Shown here one piece after another: positions 53,012-61,502 of a stretch of DNA of 64,000 bases. This DNA is from Candidatus Wallbacteria bacterium (lineage in GTDB: Bacteria > Muiribacteriota > UBA6191 > JACPRK01). How positions within the stretch are numbered: the first letter of the stretch is position 1; each line of letters opens with the position of its first letter. Location of the stretch: assembly GCA_016213845.1 (NCBI GenBank), contig JACQZN010000012.1, positions 1 through 64,000 on the forward strand, in the 5' to 3' direction. The notes below the pieces were generated by a model. That model had not been told where the DNA came from and ran no database searches. It saw only the letters and a list, made by a program, of their open reading frames with translations. Both the position numbers and the translations under genes were made by a program.

Positions 53012-53020
53012 AGTGTATCA
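53012..53020 (-). promoter_or_regulatory. Extended -10 (TGATACACT), leaderless start
   Basis: Minus strand; TACACT ends exactly 7 nt before the ATG at 53004, with no Shine-Dalgarno. Back to back with the promoter at 53047. Confidence 0.55.
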
Positions 53021-53046
53021 CCGGGCTCCCGCCGGAGTTTCCCCTC

Positions 53047-53055
53047 TGCTACAAT
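53047..53055 (+). promoter_or_regulatory. Extended -10 (TGCTACAAT) of ABC-F gene
   Basis: TG-C-TACAAT, 53 nt before the ATG of the ABC-F gene. Confidence 0.5.
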
Positions 53056-53108
53056 CCGCGGCCACGGGCGCCGGTACGGGTGGCCGGGTGGAACAGCGGG
53101 CGAATGCG

Positions 53109-54626
53109 ATGCTTCAGGTCTTCGATCTCACCAAGTCCTACGGGACCCAGGTCCTTTTCGACAACGTCAGCTTCTCGATGAGCCCTGGCGAACGGCTCGG
53201 GCTGGTCGGCCGCAACGGCCAGGGCAAATCGACGCTCCTCAGACTCATCCTGGGCGAGGAGAGCCCCGACTCGGGCCGCATCATGATCCCCGGCCGCTAC
53301 AAGCTCGGGCATCTCCAGCAGCACCTGGAGTTTTCTCAGCCGACCGTGCTGGCCGAGGCATGCCTGGGACTGCCGCCCCACGAGAAGGAGTTCGAGTACA
53401 AGGTCGAGGCTGTCCTCTTCGGCCTGGGGTTCACCTCCGAGGACCTCGACCGGCCCCCCGAGGAGTTCTCGGGCGGCTTCCAGATCCGGATTCAGCTGGC
53501 CAAGCTCCTGGTGAGCGAGCCGAACCTGCTCCTGCTCGACGAGCCGACCAACTACCTCGACATCGTGAGCGTCCGGTGGCTGGAACGCTACCTGAACGCC
53601 TGGCCCAACGAGCTGATCGTCATCACCCACGACCGCGACTTCATGGACAAGGTGACCACCCACACGATGGGCATCCAGCGCCGCAAGCTGAGGAAGATCA
53701 AGGGCGGCACGGCCAAGCTCGCCGAGCAGTTCGAGCAAGAGGACGAGGTCCACGAGAAGACCCGCAAAAACGAGGAGAAGAAGCGCAAGCAGGTGGAGCG
53801 GTTCATCGAAAGGTTTCGCGCGCAGCCGGGAAAAGCCTCGACCGTGCAGTCGAGGGTGAAGCTCCTGGAAAAGCAGAAGCCGCTCGGCGAGCTGCTCGAC
53901 GAGCAGACACTCGACTTCAGCTTCAGCCAGGCCCCCTTCAACACACGGACGATGCTCGAGGCCCGCGCACTCACGTTCGACTACCCGTCGCGCCACGGCG
54001 ACTCGATCGAGCAGCCGCTGATCGACCGGCTCACCTTCCACGTCGACTGCGGCGAGCGCGTCGGCGTGATCGGCAGAAACGGCAAGGGCAAGTCCACTCT
54101 TCTCAGGCTCCTGGCAGGAGAGCTGGAACCCCTGGCCGGCGAGGTGCATCGCCACGACGAGGTGAAGCTAGGCTACTTCGGCCAGACCAACATCAATCGG
54201 CTCTCCAACGAGATGACCGTCGAGGCCGAGGTCCAGTCGGCCAACGAGATGCTTGGCCGCACGGCGGTGCGCTCCATCTGCGGGGCGATGATGTTCTCGG
54301 GCGACGCCGCAGAGAAGAAGGTCGGCGTGCTCTCCGGCGGCGAGAAGAGCCGCACGCTGCTGGGGAAGATCCTGGCCCGGCCGTCGAACCTGTTGTTGCT
54401 CGACGAGCCGACGAACCACCTCGACATCGACTCCATCGAGGCGATGATGGACGCCCTGGAGAGCTACGACGGCGCCGTGGTCATCGTGACCCACAGCGAG
54501 CTCATCCTCAGCCGCCTGGCCACCAAGCTCATCTACTTCCAGGGCGGCACCGTGAAGGTCTACCCCGGAGGCTACGACGACTTTCTCGATCAGATCGGCT
54601 GGGACGACGAGCAGGAAGTCTACTGA
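53109..54626 (+). CDS. ABC-F family ATPase
   Basis: 505 residues, two ATPase domains and no membrane segment. Domain 1: Walker A GRNGQGKST, signature FSGGFQIRI, Walker B LLLLDEPTNYLD. Domain 2: Walker A GRNGKGKST, signature LSGGEKSRT, Walker B LLLLDEPTNHLD. Between them is a basic linker helix pair (about 205-290, KTRKNEEKKRKQVERFIERFR) that enters the ribosome in this family. ABC-F proteins act on stalled ribosomes. Start at MLQVFDLTKSY; the frame extends upstream without support. Followed 34 nt later by the convergent kinase gene. Confidence 0.93.
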   Translation: MLQVFDLTKSYGTQVLFDNVSFSMSPGERLGLVGRNGQGKSTLLRLILGEESPDSGRIMIPGRYKLGHLQQHLEFSQPTVLAEACLGLPPHEKEFEYKVEAVLFGLGFTSEDLDRPPEEFSGGFQIRIQLAKLLVSEPNLLLLDEPTNYLDIVSVRWLERYLNAWPNELIVITHDRDFMDKVTTHTMGIQRRKLRKIKGGTAKLAEQFEQEDEVHEKTRKNEEKKRKQVERFIERFRAQPGKASTVQSRVKLLEKQKPLGELLDEQTLDFSFSQAPFNTRTMLEARALTFDYPSRHGDSIEQPLIDRLTFHVDCGERVGVIGRNGKGKSTLLRLLAGELEPLAGEVHRHDEVKLGYFGQTNINRLSNEMTVEAEVQSANEMLGRTAVRSICGAMMFSGDAAEKKVGVLSGGEKSRTLLGKILARPSNLLLLDEPTNHLDIDSIEAMMDALESYDGAVVIVTHSELILSRLATKLIYFQGGTVKVYPGGYDDFLDQIGWDDEQEVY

Positions 54627-54660
54627 CGCGCCAGGCGGCCCGCTCTTGCCTGCGCCGGGC

Positions 54661-57069
54661 TCATCCCGGCGCCAGCACCCTCTTGAGCGCAGCGTCCAGC
54701 CGCTCGACCTCGCCCTTGAGCGCCGGCAGGGTGGCAGCGGCCCCCTCGAGCTCGCCCGCCTTCGCCTGCTTTTCCATCCTGAGCGCGCACCGGTAGGCCG
54801 ATTCGACTGAAAAGATGGTCAGAGTCCCTTTCAAGCTGTGCGCCGCCCCGGCCAGCGTTTCTAGGTCCCGGGACTCGAGCGCCCGGGTGATGTCGGACAG
54901 GAACCTGGGCACGTTCTCCAGGTAGACCGTGGCGATCTCCGTGAAAGCCTCGAGATTTCCGTCGAACTTCTCCAGCAACGTCTCGCGCGCGATCTCGCTC
55001 GTCGCCGGTTCATCCGATGGAGCCTGCGCAGCGGGCTCGGCTTCGACCTCCGCGGGCATGGACCGCTTCTCGACCACTTCGCAGAGCTGGCCCGGCCGGA
55101 TCGGCTTCGTCATGTAGCCGTCCATCCCGGCCGCAAGGCACCGCTCGCGATCGCCCTTGAGCGCGTGCGCCGTCAGCGCCACGATCCGCGTCCTCCTACC
55201 CTGCGGGGACTCCAGCCGCCGGATCGCCTCCGTCGCCTGCAGGCCATCCATCCGGGGCATCGACACGTCCATCAGGATGACGTCGAACGGCTCGCCCAGC
55301 GCGGCGTCCACGGCCTCGATCCCGTCGCAGGCTACCCGGACGCTATGCCCGCGAGGCTCCAGGACTTTCTGCGCCAGAGCCCGGTTCACGGGGTTGTCCT
55401 CGGCCAACAGGACCCGCTGCGGGCCCGCGGGGACTGCCGCGGACTGGCCGCCGCCCCAGGCCGAGACGGGCGCGGGAGGCGCCTCGAGCCCGAACGCCAC
55501 GCGAAACGCGCCTGCCAGCTCGGCGCGGCCGAGCGGCTTGGGCACGTAGGCCGCCACACCCATCGACTGCGCGCGCGCCGCGGCGTCCAAGCGCCCGGTC
55601 TGGGAGAGCATCATCACGACGGGCGGGCCGACACCGCCGCTCGTCAGCTCGCGGGCCAGCGCGAAGCCGTCGACACCCGGCATCCTGGCGTCGATGAGCG
55701 CCGCATCGAATGGCGCAAGTCCCGAGGCCTTGGCCTCCTCGATCCGCGCCAGGGCCGCCGCCGCGCCGTCTGCCGCTTCGACTGCCAGACCCAGGGAGGC
55801 GATCAGCTCCGCGGCGAAGTCTCGCGCCAGCGCGTTGTCGTCGACGAGAAGCACCCGGCGACCGGCGACGGTCTCAAGACCCGCGGCGGCGGGCGGAGTT
55901 TCGACATCGCGCTGCAGTCCCAGGCGGACTGTGAAGAAGAAGGAACTGCCGCGCCCGACCTCGCTCTCAAACCAGGTCCGGCCCCCCATCAGCTGCGTGA
56001 GCTGGTGGACGATGGCCAGCCCCAGTCCGGTGCCGCCGAAGCGGCGGGTCGCAGAGTTGTCTGCCTGCTCGAACGGCCGGAAGAGCCGAGGCCTATCCTC
56101 GGGGGCGATCCCATTGCCGGTGTCCCGCACCTGGAAGCGGAGCACGACCTGGCCGAGCGAGGTCGACTCGAGCTCGCCCCCGACGGCGACCTCGCCCTGC
56201 TCGGTGAACTTGACGGAGTTACCGATCAGGTTGACCAGCACCTGCCGCAGGCGGCCGGCATCGCCGACCAGGGCGTCGGGGACGTCGCCCGCGACCTTCC
56301 AGACCAGCTCCAGCCCCTTGGCCTCCGCGCCGAGCGCCAGCGTGTTCATCGCCGAAGCAAGGCTCTCGCGCAGCCGGAACTTCTCCGGGTTGAGCTCCAG
56401 CCGGCCGGCCTCGATCTTCGAGAAGTCGAGGACGTCGTTGATGATGGTCGTGAGGGACTCGGCCGAGGAGCGGATGGTCTCGAGGCACTCGGCCTGCTGA
56501 GGCGTCAGCGTCGACTCGAGCACCAGGTCGGCCATCCCGATGATGCCGTTCATCGGCGTTCGGATCTCATGGCTCATGTTGGCCAGAAACATGGCCTTGC
56601 TGCGGCCGCTCTCCTCGGCGCGGTCTCGGGCCGCGCGGAGCTCTTCCATCGTGCGTTCGAGCTGGGCGGTTCGGCGGCCGACTTCTTCTTCGAGCTGCTC
56701 CTTCTGTCGCTCGATCTGCTGATCGCGGAACTGCACCTGGAGCAGGAGCTCATCCACGGCTTCGGCGACGGGGGCGAGCTCGGGCAGGGTGGCGGCCGGC
56801 GCGCGGCGGGAGAAGTCGCGCTGGCTGGAGAGCTCGCGAGCGAAGGCGGCCAGGGGCGCAAGGCTCTTCCGGAGGCGAGCGGACGCCAGGAGAGACACGA
56901 CGGCGGCGCCCACTGCCGCGGTGACGAGCGCGATTGCGGCGACCAGGGCGAACCCCGCGACGCCGCCGGGGGCGAACCAGACCGAGAGGCCACCGGTACC
57001 AAAGGCGGCGAGCACGACCGTTGCGGCGGCAGCGGCCGGTCCACGCACCCCATCGGTCTTCGACATCAT
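54661..57069 (-). CDS. Hybrid sensor histidine kinase (TM-HAMP-like-HisKA-HATPase-REC-REC-HPt)
   Basis: 802 residues. Two closely spaced membrane helices at the N-terminus (about 12-60, AAAAATVVLAAFGTGGLSVWF then GFALVAAIALVTAAVGAAVV) with almost no outer domain, then HAMP-like and coiled region. HisKA FLANMSHEIRTPMNGIIGMAD; HATPase with NLIGNSVKFTEQGEV, DTGNGI and GTGLGLAIVHQL; receiver 1 (LLVDDNALARDF, LIDARMPGVDG); receiver 2 (LLAEDNPVNRAL, ILMDVSMPRMDG); C-terminal HPt with AHSLKGTLTIF. BarA-like phosphorelay order. Start at MMSKTDG; the frame upstream runs antisense to the RRM gene and into a palindrome and is rejected. Confidence 0.93.
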   Translation of the reverse strand: MMSKTDGVRGPAAAAATVVLAAFGTGGLSVWFAPGGVAGFALVAAIALVTAAVGAAVVSLLASARLRKSLAPLAAFARELSSQRDFSRRAPAATLPELAPVAEAVDELLLQVQFRDQQIERQKEQLEEEVGRRTAQLERTMEELRAARDRAEESGRSKAMFLANMSHEIRTPMNGIIGMADLVLESTLTPQQAECLETIRSSAESLTTIINDVLDFSKIEAGRLELNPEKFRLRESLASAMNTLALGAEAKGLELVWKVAGDVPDALVGDAGRLRQVLVNLIGNSVKFTEQGEVAVGGELESTSLGQVVLRFQVRDTGNGIAPEDRPRLFRPFEQADNSATRRFGGTGLGLAIVHQLTQLMGGRTWFESEVGRGSSFFFTVRLGLQRDVETPPAAAGLETVAGRRVLLVDDNALARDFAAELIASLGLAVEAADGAAAALARIEEAKASGLAPFDAALIDARMPGVDGFALARELTSGGVGPPVVMMLSQTGRLDAAARAQSMGVAAYVPKPLGRAELAGAFRVAFGLEAPPAPVSAWGGGQSAAVPAGPQRVLLAEDNPVNRALAQKVLEPRGHSVRVACDGIEAVDAALGEPFDVILMDVSMPRMDGLQATEAIRRLESPQGRRTRIVALTAHALKGDRERCLAAGMDGYMTKPIRPGQLCEVVEKRSMPAEVEAEPAAQAPSDEPATSEIARETLLEKFDGNLEAFTEIATVYLENVPRFLSDITRALESRDLETLAGAAHSLKGTLTIFSVESAYRCALRMEKQAKAGELEGAAATLPALKGEVERLDAALKRVLAPG

Positions 57070-57109
57070 GAACTGGTGGGCCCGCGCGCGAAACCGGGGG
57101 CCCGGGAAC

Positions 57110-57118
57110 ATCCTAGCA
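57110..57118 (-). promoter_or_regulatory. Possible extended -10 (TGCTAGGAT) of the hybrid kinase
   Basis: Minus strand, 40 nt before the ATG at 57069. Confidence 0.35.
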
Positions 57119-57216
57119 CTGCCCGGTTGTGGCCGATGCGCGGGCGGGGTGAGAGGGCGAGCGGGGAGCCAGTGAGCGGCCGCGCTTTTTTTGGTGCAAT
57201 GGGGCTCGAGATGCGC

Positions 57217-57222
57217 TATACT
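57217..57222 (+). promoter_or_regulatory. -10 element TATACT of the RNA-binding protein gene
   Basis: TATACT, with TTGGTG 20 nt upstream as a weak -35. An 81-nt leader follows; such leaders in cold-shock-type RRM genes may be regulatory, but I see no specific fold. Confidence 0.4.
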
Positions 57223-57303
57223 TCCGGCCACATTTGGGGCGCGTATTCTCGACCCGGACGGGGTAGAGCACTGAACCGCACCAGCATGGAAGGAGAATAC
57301 GCG

Positions 57304-57681
57304 ATGCGTATTTACGTTGGAAACCTGTCGTACGAGACGACGGATGCAGAGCTCCAGGAGCTCTTTGGCAAGCACGGCTCCGTCAGCGAGATCGTTTTCC
57401 CGATGGACCGCGACTCGGGCAGGCCGAAGGGCTTCGCCTTCGTCGAGATGCCGAATAACGAAGAGGCCCAGAAGGCCATCGCGGCGCTGAACAACCAGAC
57501 CGTCAACTCGCGGACCCTCACGGTCAACGAGGCGCGACCCAAGCCTGCCCGCTCGGGCGGCTTCGGCGGCGGCTTCGGTGGCGGTGGCGGCGGCGGCGGT
57601 GGTGGTGGCTTCGGCGGCGGCCGGCGCGGCGGGCGCGACGGCGGTCGCGGTCGCGACGATCGCGGCTGGGGCCGGCGCTGA
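57304..57681 (+). CDS. Glycine-rich RRM RNA-binding protein
   Basis: 125 residues. One RRM at 1-80 with RNP-2 IYVGNLSY and RNP-1 RPKGFAFVEM, both intact; then a Gly/Phe/Arg tail (GFGGGFGGGGG..., RRGGRDGGRGRD). This is the Rbp-type seen in cyanobacteria and many other bacteria, often cold-induced, binding single-stranded RNA; the RGG-like tail adds non-specific binding. AAGGAG lies 9 nt before the ATG. Confidence 0.95.
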   Translation: MRIYVGNLSYETTDAELQELFGKHGSVSEIVFPMDRDSGRPKGFAFVEMPNNEEAQKAIAALNNQTVNSRTLTVNEARPKPARSGGFGGGFGGGGGGGGGGGFGGGRRGGRDGGRGRDDRGWGRR

Positions 57682-57735
57682 AATCCCGAGAGGTTGACCC
57701 AAGGGCCAACCTCGCCGGGCTGATAGCAGCTCAAC

Positions 57736-57768
57736 ACGGGCGGCCAGGGAAACCTGGCCGCCCGTTCC
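57736..57768 (+). terminator. Hairpin terminator after the RRM gene
   Basis: ACGGGCGGCCAGG, loop GAAA, perfect 13-bp complement, followed by TCCC. The U-run is poor, so termination may be partial. A smaller hairpin (GGTTG...CAACC, 57693-57712) precedes it. Confidence 0.6.
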
Positions 57769-57785
57769 CATTCCCAGTGCGAAAG

Positions 57786-57850
57786 GCGGGAAAACCGGGG
57801 ACACACGACCTATTTTAAAAAAATAGGTCGTGTGTCCCCGGTTTTCCCGC
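57786..57850. repeat. Long palindrome, copy 2 of 3
   Basis: Perfect 31-bp arms (57786-57816, 57820-57850), loop AAA. Ends 16 nt before the ATG of the small membrane protein gene. Confidence 0.95.
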
Positions 57851-57853
57851 GAG

Positions 57854-57859
57854 TAGAGT
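57854..57859 (+). promoter_or_regulatory. -10 element TAGAGT, leaderless start
   Basis: TAGAGT, 7 nt, ATG at 57867; no ribosome site. Directly after the palindrome. Confidence 0.4.
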
Positions 57860-57866
57860 TGGCGCC

Positions 57867-58343
57867 ATGAGCGAGCGGAACCTCAGCGCGGCTGTGCTCG
57901 CGGCGGGCGTCGTACTGGGCCTGGTCGGCCAGGGGCCGGCGCGGCCGGTCGGGGTCGAGCAGCTATTCGGCGGGCTAGCGGTACTGGTCTTTGTCCAGGG
58001 GCTGATGCGGGACATGACCGTACTGGGCCGGCGTCGCGCCGGGAAGCCGGACCAGAGCGAGGGCGGCCTCGAGCCACCCGAGTGCCTGTGGGAGCTGAAC
58101 CTCTGTCTGGAGTCGACGGTGGGCGTCCTGATGCTCGTGGCTGCCGCGGCGCTGTGGTTTGCGCCCGGCAGCGGGCTGCAGCTAGAGCTCCCTCCCGGCG
58201 CACTCCTGACCGGAGCCGGAGCCGTCCTCGTGGCCGGCTGGGCCACACGCGATTGGGTCCTGACCCTCCGCCACGTCCGCAACCACTACGACCTGCCCGT
58301 CTGGAGAAAACCGGGGACACACGACCTATTTCCAAGGAAATAG
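57867..58343 (+). CDS. Small membrane protein bracketed by palindromes
   Basis: 158 residues with four likely membrane segments (about 6-24, 31-50, 80-100, 108-130) and a basic loop (LGRRRAGKPDQSEG). The last 11 residues, KPGTHDLFPRK, are encoded by the palindrome at 58304-58365, whose right arm provides the stop codon. The original C-terminus was therefore probably replaced when the repeat arrived. Family not recognised. The gene starts 16 nt after palindrome copy 2. Confidence 0.7.
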   Translation: MSERNLSAAVLAAGVVLGLVGQGPARPVGVEQLFGGLAVLVFVQGLMRDMTVLGRRRAGKPDQSEGGLEPPECLWELNLCLESTVGVLMLVAAAALWFAPGSGLQLELPPGALLTGAGAVLVAGWATRDWVLTLRHVRNHYDLPVWRKPGTHDLFPRK

Positions 58344-58365
58344 GTCGTGTGTCCCCGGTTTTCTC
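58304..58365. repeat. Long palindrome, copy 3 of 3
   Basis: Perfect 30-bp arms (58304-58333, 58336-58365), loop AA. Same core as the other copies; inner and outer ends differ (TTTCC inside, GAGAAAACC outside). Confidence 0.95.
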
Positions 58366-58366
58366 G

Positions 58367-58375
58367 TGCCATAAT
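58367..58375 (+). promoter_or_regulatory. Extended -10 (TGCCATAAT) of the six-repeat protein gene
   Basis: Begins 2 nt after the palindrome; ATG at 58428 with GGAGG upstream. Confidence 0.45.
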
Positions 58376-58427
58376 CGCTGGCGGGTCGGCTGCTCCGACG
58401 AGCGGCCCGTGAAGCGGAGGATTCGCG

Positions 58428-59429
58428 ATGAGGGCACGTACGCACAGGTTCCTTGGCACTTCCATGGCATTGCTGCTCGGGATGGCGGCCTTGTTTGCGC
58501 CGGCGGCCGTACTGGCGGAGGACGAGCGGGCCCAGCCGACCGATCGCGACTCGCGCATCGCGCTGGGTCTGACCGCCCGTCAGCTCGAGAAGATGCTCCC
58601 CTCGGAGGGGAAGAGTCCGAAGACGGTCAAGAAGCTCCAGGGACTATCGGGTTACGGCACCGGCGACGCGGGCGGCGGCAGCGGGTCGTTCGAGACCGAC
58701 AGTTTCAGCCGATTCCTCCACATCGGCCTGCAGCAGAGCTACGGCAAGACCTACGAAGAGGGCTGGAAGATCCTGCACAGCGTCGTGCAGCGCGCTCTGA
58801 GCGATCTGGGCCCGCTACCGCTGGGCCTGCGGATGGCGCTGGAGAGCGGCCGAGACGCTTCCTACGATCGCAGCTGGCAGGACGCCTACAAGATCCTCCA
58901 CGAAGCGGCCAAGACGGCGTCGAACAACACCGGTGACTTCACGAGCAGCCAGCCGGCCACCTTCGCGGCTTACATGCACCTGGCGCGGCAGTCCTCCTAT
59001 GAGAAGAGCTATGAGGTCGCCTGGAAGGTCCTCGAGAAGTACCTGGACAATCTGGAGAAGCGGGGCCAGGCGCTGATTCCGAGTCGCGAGCTGGGCTTGC
59101 TGGTGCGCGCGGCGCGCCAGGCGAGCTATTCGAAGAGCTGGAAGGCGGCCTGGGAGATCCAGCACGCTGCCATCAAGCGCGCCGAGAACCTCCCTTCGGG
59201 TGAGCTCCGCGGCTTCTACTACGCGACCGCTCTGGAGTGCAGCTACGACAAGACTTATCAGGAAGGCTACGAGGTGCTGCGCACGTTCATCGATCAGGCC
59301 CTTTCGAGCGGCCTCGTGTCGAACTTCGACCGCGCCAGCCTTCAGACCACGCTCCAGGCCTCCTATAACCAGTCGTGGCAGACCGGCTACAACGTCCTGC
59401 GCGACGGCCTGAAGGCCCTGTTGCCCTGA
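58428..59429 (+). CDS. Second secreted six-repeat protein, family not recognised
   Basis: 333 residues. Signal peptide (TSMALLLGMAALFAPAAVLA), then a linker with QGLSGYGTGDAGGG (residues 71-84). Six copies of SY-x-[KRQ]-[ST]-[YW]-x-x-[AG]-[WY]-x-[IV]-[LQ] follow at residues 104, 145, 190, 233, 272 and 312, 39-45 apart, separated by amphipathic helices. All-alpha solenoid likely, secreted. Relation to the 17969 protein: same signal peptide-YGTGD-six repeats plan, though the repeat motif and period differ. GGAGG precedes the ATG. Function unknown. Confidence 0.8.
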   Translation: MRARTHRFLGTSMALLLGMAALFAPAAVLAEDERAQPTDRDSRIALGLTARQLEKMLPSEGKSPKTVKKLQGLSGYGTGDAGGGSGSFETDSFSRFLHIGLQQSYGKTYEEGWKILHSVVQRALSDLGPLPLGLRMALESGRDASYDRSWQDAYKILHEAAKTASNNTGDFTSSQPATFAAYMHLARQSSYEKSYEVAWKVLEKYLDNLEKRGQALIPSRELGLLVRAARQASYSKSWKAAWEIQHAAIKRAENLPSGELRGFYYATALECSYDKTYQEGYEVLRTFIDQALSSGLVSNFDRASLQTTLQASYNQSWQTGYNVLRDGLKALLP

Positions 59430-59455
59430 CAGCCCCGTACAGCGCCGGGCGCCTC

Positions 59456-61399
59456 TCAGCGGGCTCCCGCCGCGAACGGTTCCAGCGTCACGCCGCCTGG
59501 CGGGCCCGAAACGGCCCGCCAGGTTTTTCGTCCGGGATAGGCTGCCAGAAGCGGCCGCAGCTCGGGAAGATGGCGGGCGAAGACCGGGCCACTCTGGAGA
59601 TCGCCCGGCTCCAGCGATATGGCCGAGAGCCAGAGCGGCTCATCGACCAGGATGAGAGACTCGGCCCCCAGCCCCTGCCGCCGGACGGCTTCGCGCAGCT
59701 CTGGCCCAGCTCCGTAGAAGCGATCCGAGAAGAAGGCGATCAAACCGGGCCCCGAGATCACAGCTCCGGTCAACGTGCAGAGCACGACGGCCAGGGCGAT
59801 GCCACCACGAGCGCGCGCCGGCTCCAAGCCGCTCCCGGCCAGCACTCTCGCCAGCTGCGCCAGCCCGCACGCAGACAGGAAAAGGAGCACGCCAAGCATC
59901 TCGTAGTAGTAGCGGGGCCCCAGGCAGAGATCCTGGAAGTAGTGCAGGACGTGGACCCCCGAGAGGCTGAGCGCGGACGCCAGCCCCAGGCGTTGCCAGG
60001 GCGTCAGTCGCCGCGTGCAGAGCAGGAGCGCCAGCAGCGGCGTGAGCGCCGGCAGCGGCCACTCGAACATGTACTTTTGCAGTGCGTTCCAGTTGCAGAG
60101 CGACTGGGCGATTCCCTTCTCGGGCCAGTGATCGTTCCCCAGGTTGTACGGACCGAACCCGAGCCGATAGGTGCCCTTCAAGTACGCGGCGTGCGCGAAC
60201 TGCAACGGATCGCCCGTGAGGTGCGCGTTCAGCGCCAGCAGACCCGATACGACCATGGCCAGCCCCACCCCCATCGCCAGCGCGGCCGGCGCCTGCCTCC
60301 GCGGAGAGCGCCAGCTCCGGATCAGCATGTCCACGGCAAACGGCAGGGAAAGCCCGAATGCCGTCAGAGGCCGGACCGCCACCTGCGCCCCGAGCGCCAA
60401 CCCCGCGGCGAATGCCCAGCCCACCGGACGCCGCTGACCCGCCATGCGCGCGTAGGCCACCAGGAAGAGCAGAAACGTGAAGAGCGACGCCGGATGACTC
60501 ATCGTCTCGCCGCACATGACGATCAGAAACGGGGAGAGCAGAGCCAGAGCGGCCGCAATCCGCGCCGTAGGGTCACCCGCAACGCGCCTGCAGAAGACGC
60601 AGAGCAGCCAGACGATTCCGCCGCAGAGCGCCGGCTGCGCAAGCCAGGGCACCCCGGCCAGATGCCCGAGTGCCAGGAAGGCCCCCGCGCCCGGAGGATA
60701 CATGGGCACCTGCCGCTCGCCCAGCTCCAGGATGAATGAGAATCGGAAGTAGGGGCGCAGCTCGGCAGGCAGGTCCCAGGCCAGCCTCCCGCTGGCGAAG
60801 AGCTTGCCGCCGACCCAGTAGGTGACGCTGTCGTGGATGTGCGGCATCCGGTCGAAGGCGAGTACCGACACCAGCGCAGCCATCCCGAACGCTGTCAGCA
60901 CCGCCGCGCACACGAAGCGCCGCCAGGGCCATCTCGAGAGCGCGCCAGCCGCGGCGTCTAGCCACAGGGCTGCCTTCGCCGCCCCGGGCGCGAAGCTCGC
61001 CCGGCAGAGCGCGATTCCCAGCGGCGCCAGGCACGCCAACGCCAGCACGGACATCAAACCTGCGGGGCGCCCGGGCACCAGCGTCGCCAGGACGGCCGCG
61101 ATCGCCGCCACGGCCCCGGCCCTGGAGCGCCCCGCCGCCATCGCCAGCCTGCCCAGAGGTGTGGAAAGAGCCAACCAGGCCAGCAGGACACAGATCGCCC
61201 CCGCTCCCAGCCACGGGGCGATCGATCGGTCGAAGTTGAAGTACCCGAGCTGAAAGACCTTCACCGGCACCCCGTACACCTCGTACGGCTTGAAGAGTCC
61301 GACGCTGGCACCTGCCGCTGCCAGCACGAGCCCGGCCGCCAGCCCCAGCCCGATTCCCCTCCCCTGCCTGCCGCCCCGCTCTGCGTCGTGCCCGGTCAT
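59456..61399 (-). CDS. Polytopic GT-C-like glycosyltransferase
   Basis: 647 residues with about 13 membrane segments. After the second segment pair comes LAFDRMPHIHDSVTYWVGGKLF, an acidic first-loop motif (D-x-x-x-Y) like that of PMT/ArnT-type GT-C enzymes, then MYPPGAGAFLALG. The C-terminal 100 residues are soluble. It would move a sugar from a polyprenyl carrier to a protein or lipid outside; acceptor unknown. It converges with the six-repeat gene (26-nt gap). Alternative: an uncharacterised membrane protein of the same fold. Confidence 0.75.
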   Translation of the reverse strand: MTGHDAERGGRQGRGIGLGLAAGLVLAAAGASVGLFKPYEVYGVPVKVFQLGYFNFDRSIAPWLGAGAICVLLAWLALSTPLGRLAMAAGRSRAGAVAAIAAVLATLVPGRPAGLMSVLALACLAPLGIALCRASFAPGAAKAALWLDAAAGALSRWPWRRFVCAAVLTAFGMAALVSVLAFDRMPHIHDSVTYWVGGKLFASGRLAWDLPAELRPYFRFSFILELGERQVPMYPPGAGAFLALGHLAGVPWLAQPALCGGIVWLLCVFCRRVAGDPTARIAAALALLSPFLIVMCGETMSHPASLFTFLLFLVAYARMAGQRRPVGWAFAAGLALGAQVAVRPLTAFGLSLPFAVDMLIRSWRSPRRQAPAALAMGVGLAMVVSGLLALNAHLTGDPLQFAHAAYLKGTYRLGFGPYNLGNDHWPEKGIAQSLCNWNALQKYMFEWPLPALTPLLALLLCTRRLTPWQRLGLASALSLSGVHVLHYFQDLCLGPRYYYEMLGVLLFLSACGLAQLARVLAGSGLEPARARGGIALAVVLCTLTGAVISGPGLIAFFSDRFYGAGPELREAVRRQGLGAESLILVDEPLWLSAISLEPGDLQSGPVFARHLPELRPLLAAYPGRKTWRAVSGPPGGVTLEPFAAGAR

Positions 61400-61502
61400 C
61401 CGCGCCTTTGTACACGCGTCGCGTGAGGATCACAATGCCGACATGCGCCCCCTCCCTGGCGGATGCGCTCGCAGAAAGTGGGAGGGGGCATCACACGGTA
61501 AC

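Noticed and set aside
55165..57303. A plus-strand frame of more than 700 codons antisense to the hybrid kinase and joined in frame to the RRM protein
   Set aside because: The kinase on the minus strand has all expected motifs; the antisense product is rich in Arg/Gly/Leu with no domain pattern. It is a GC-rich codon-structure shadow, and the RRM gene has its own ATG and ribosome site.
57070..57804. N-terminal extension of the hybrid kinase frame up to 57804
   Set aside because: It runs antisense through the RRM gene and ends in a palindrome; MMSKTDG followed by membrane helices is the normal start.
57786..58365. Palindrome pair as a composite transposon carrying the membrane-protein gene
   Set aside because: No transposase, no target duplication visible at the outer ends, and a third solitary copy exists; independent insertions of a REP-like unit are more likely.
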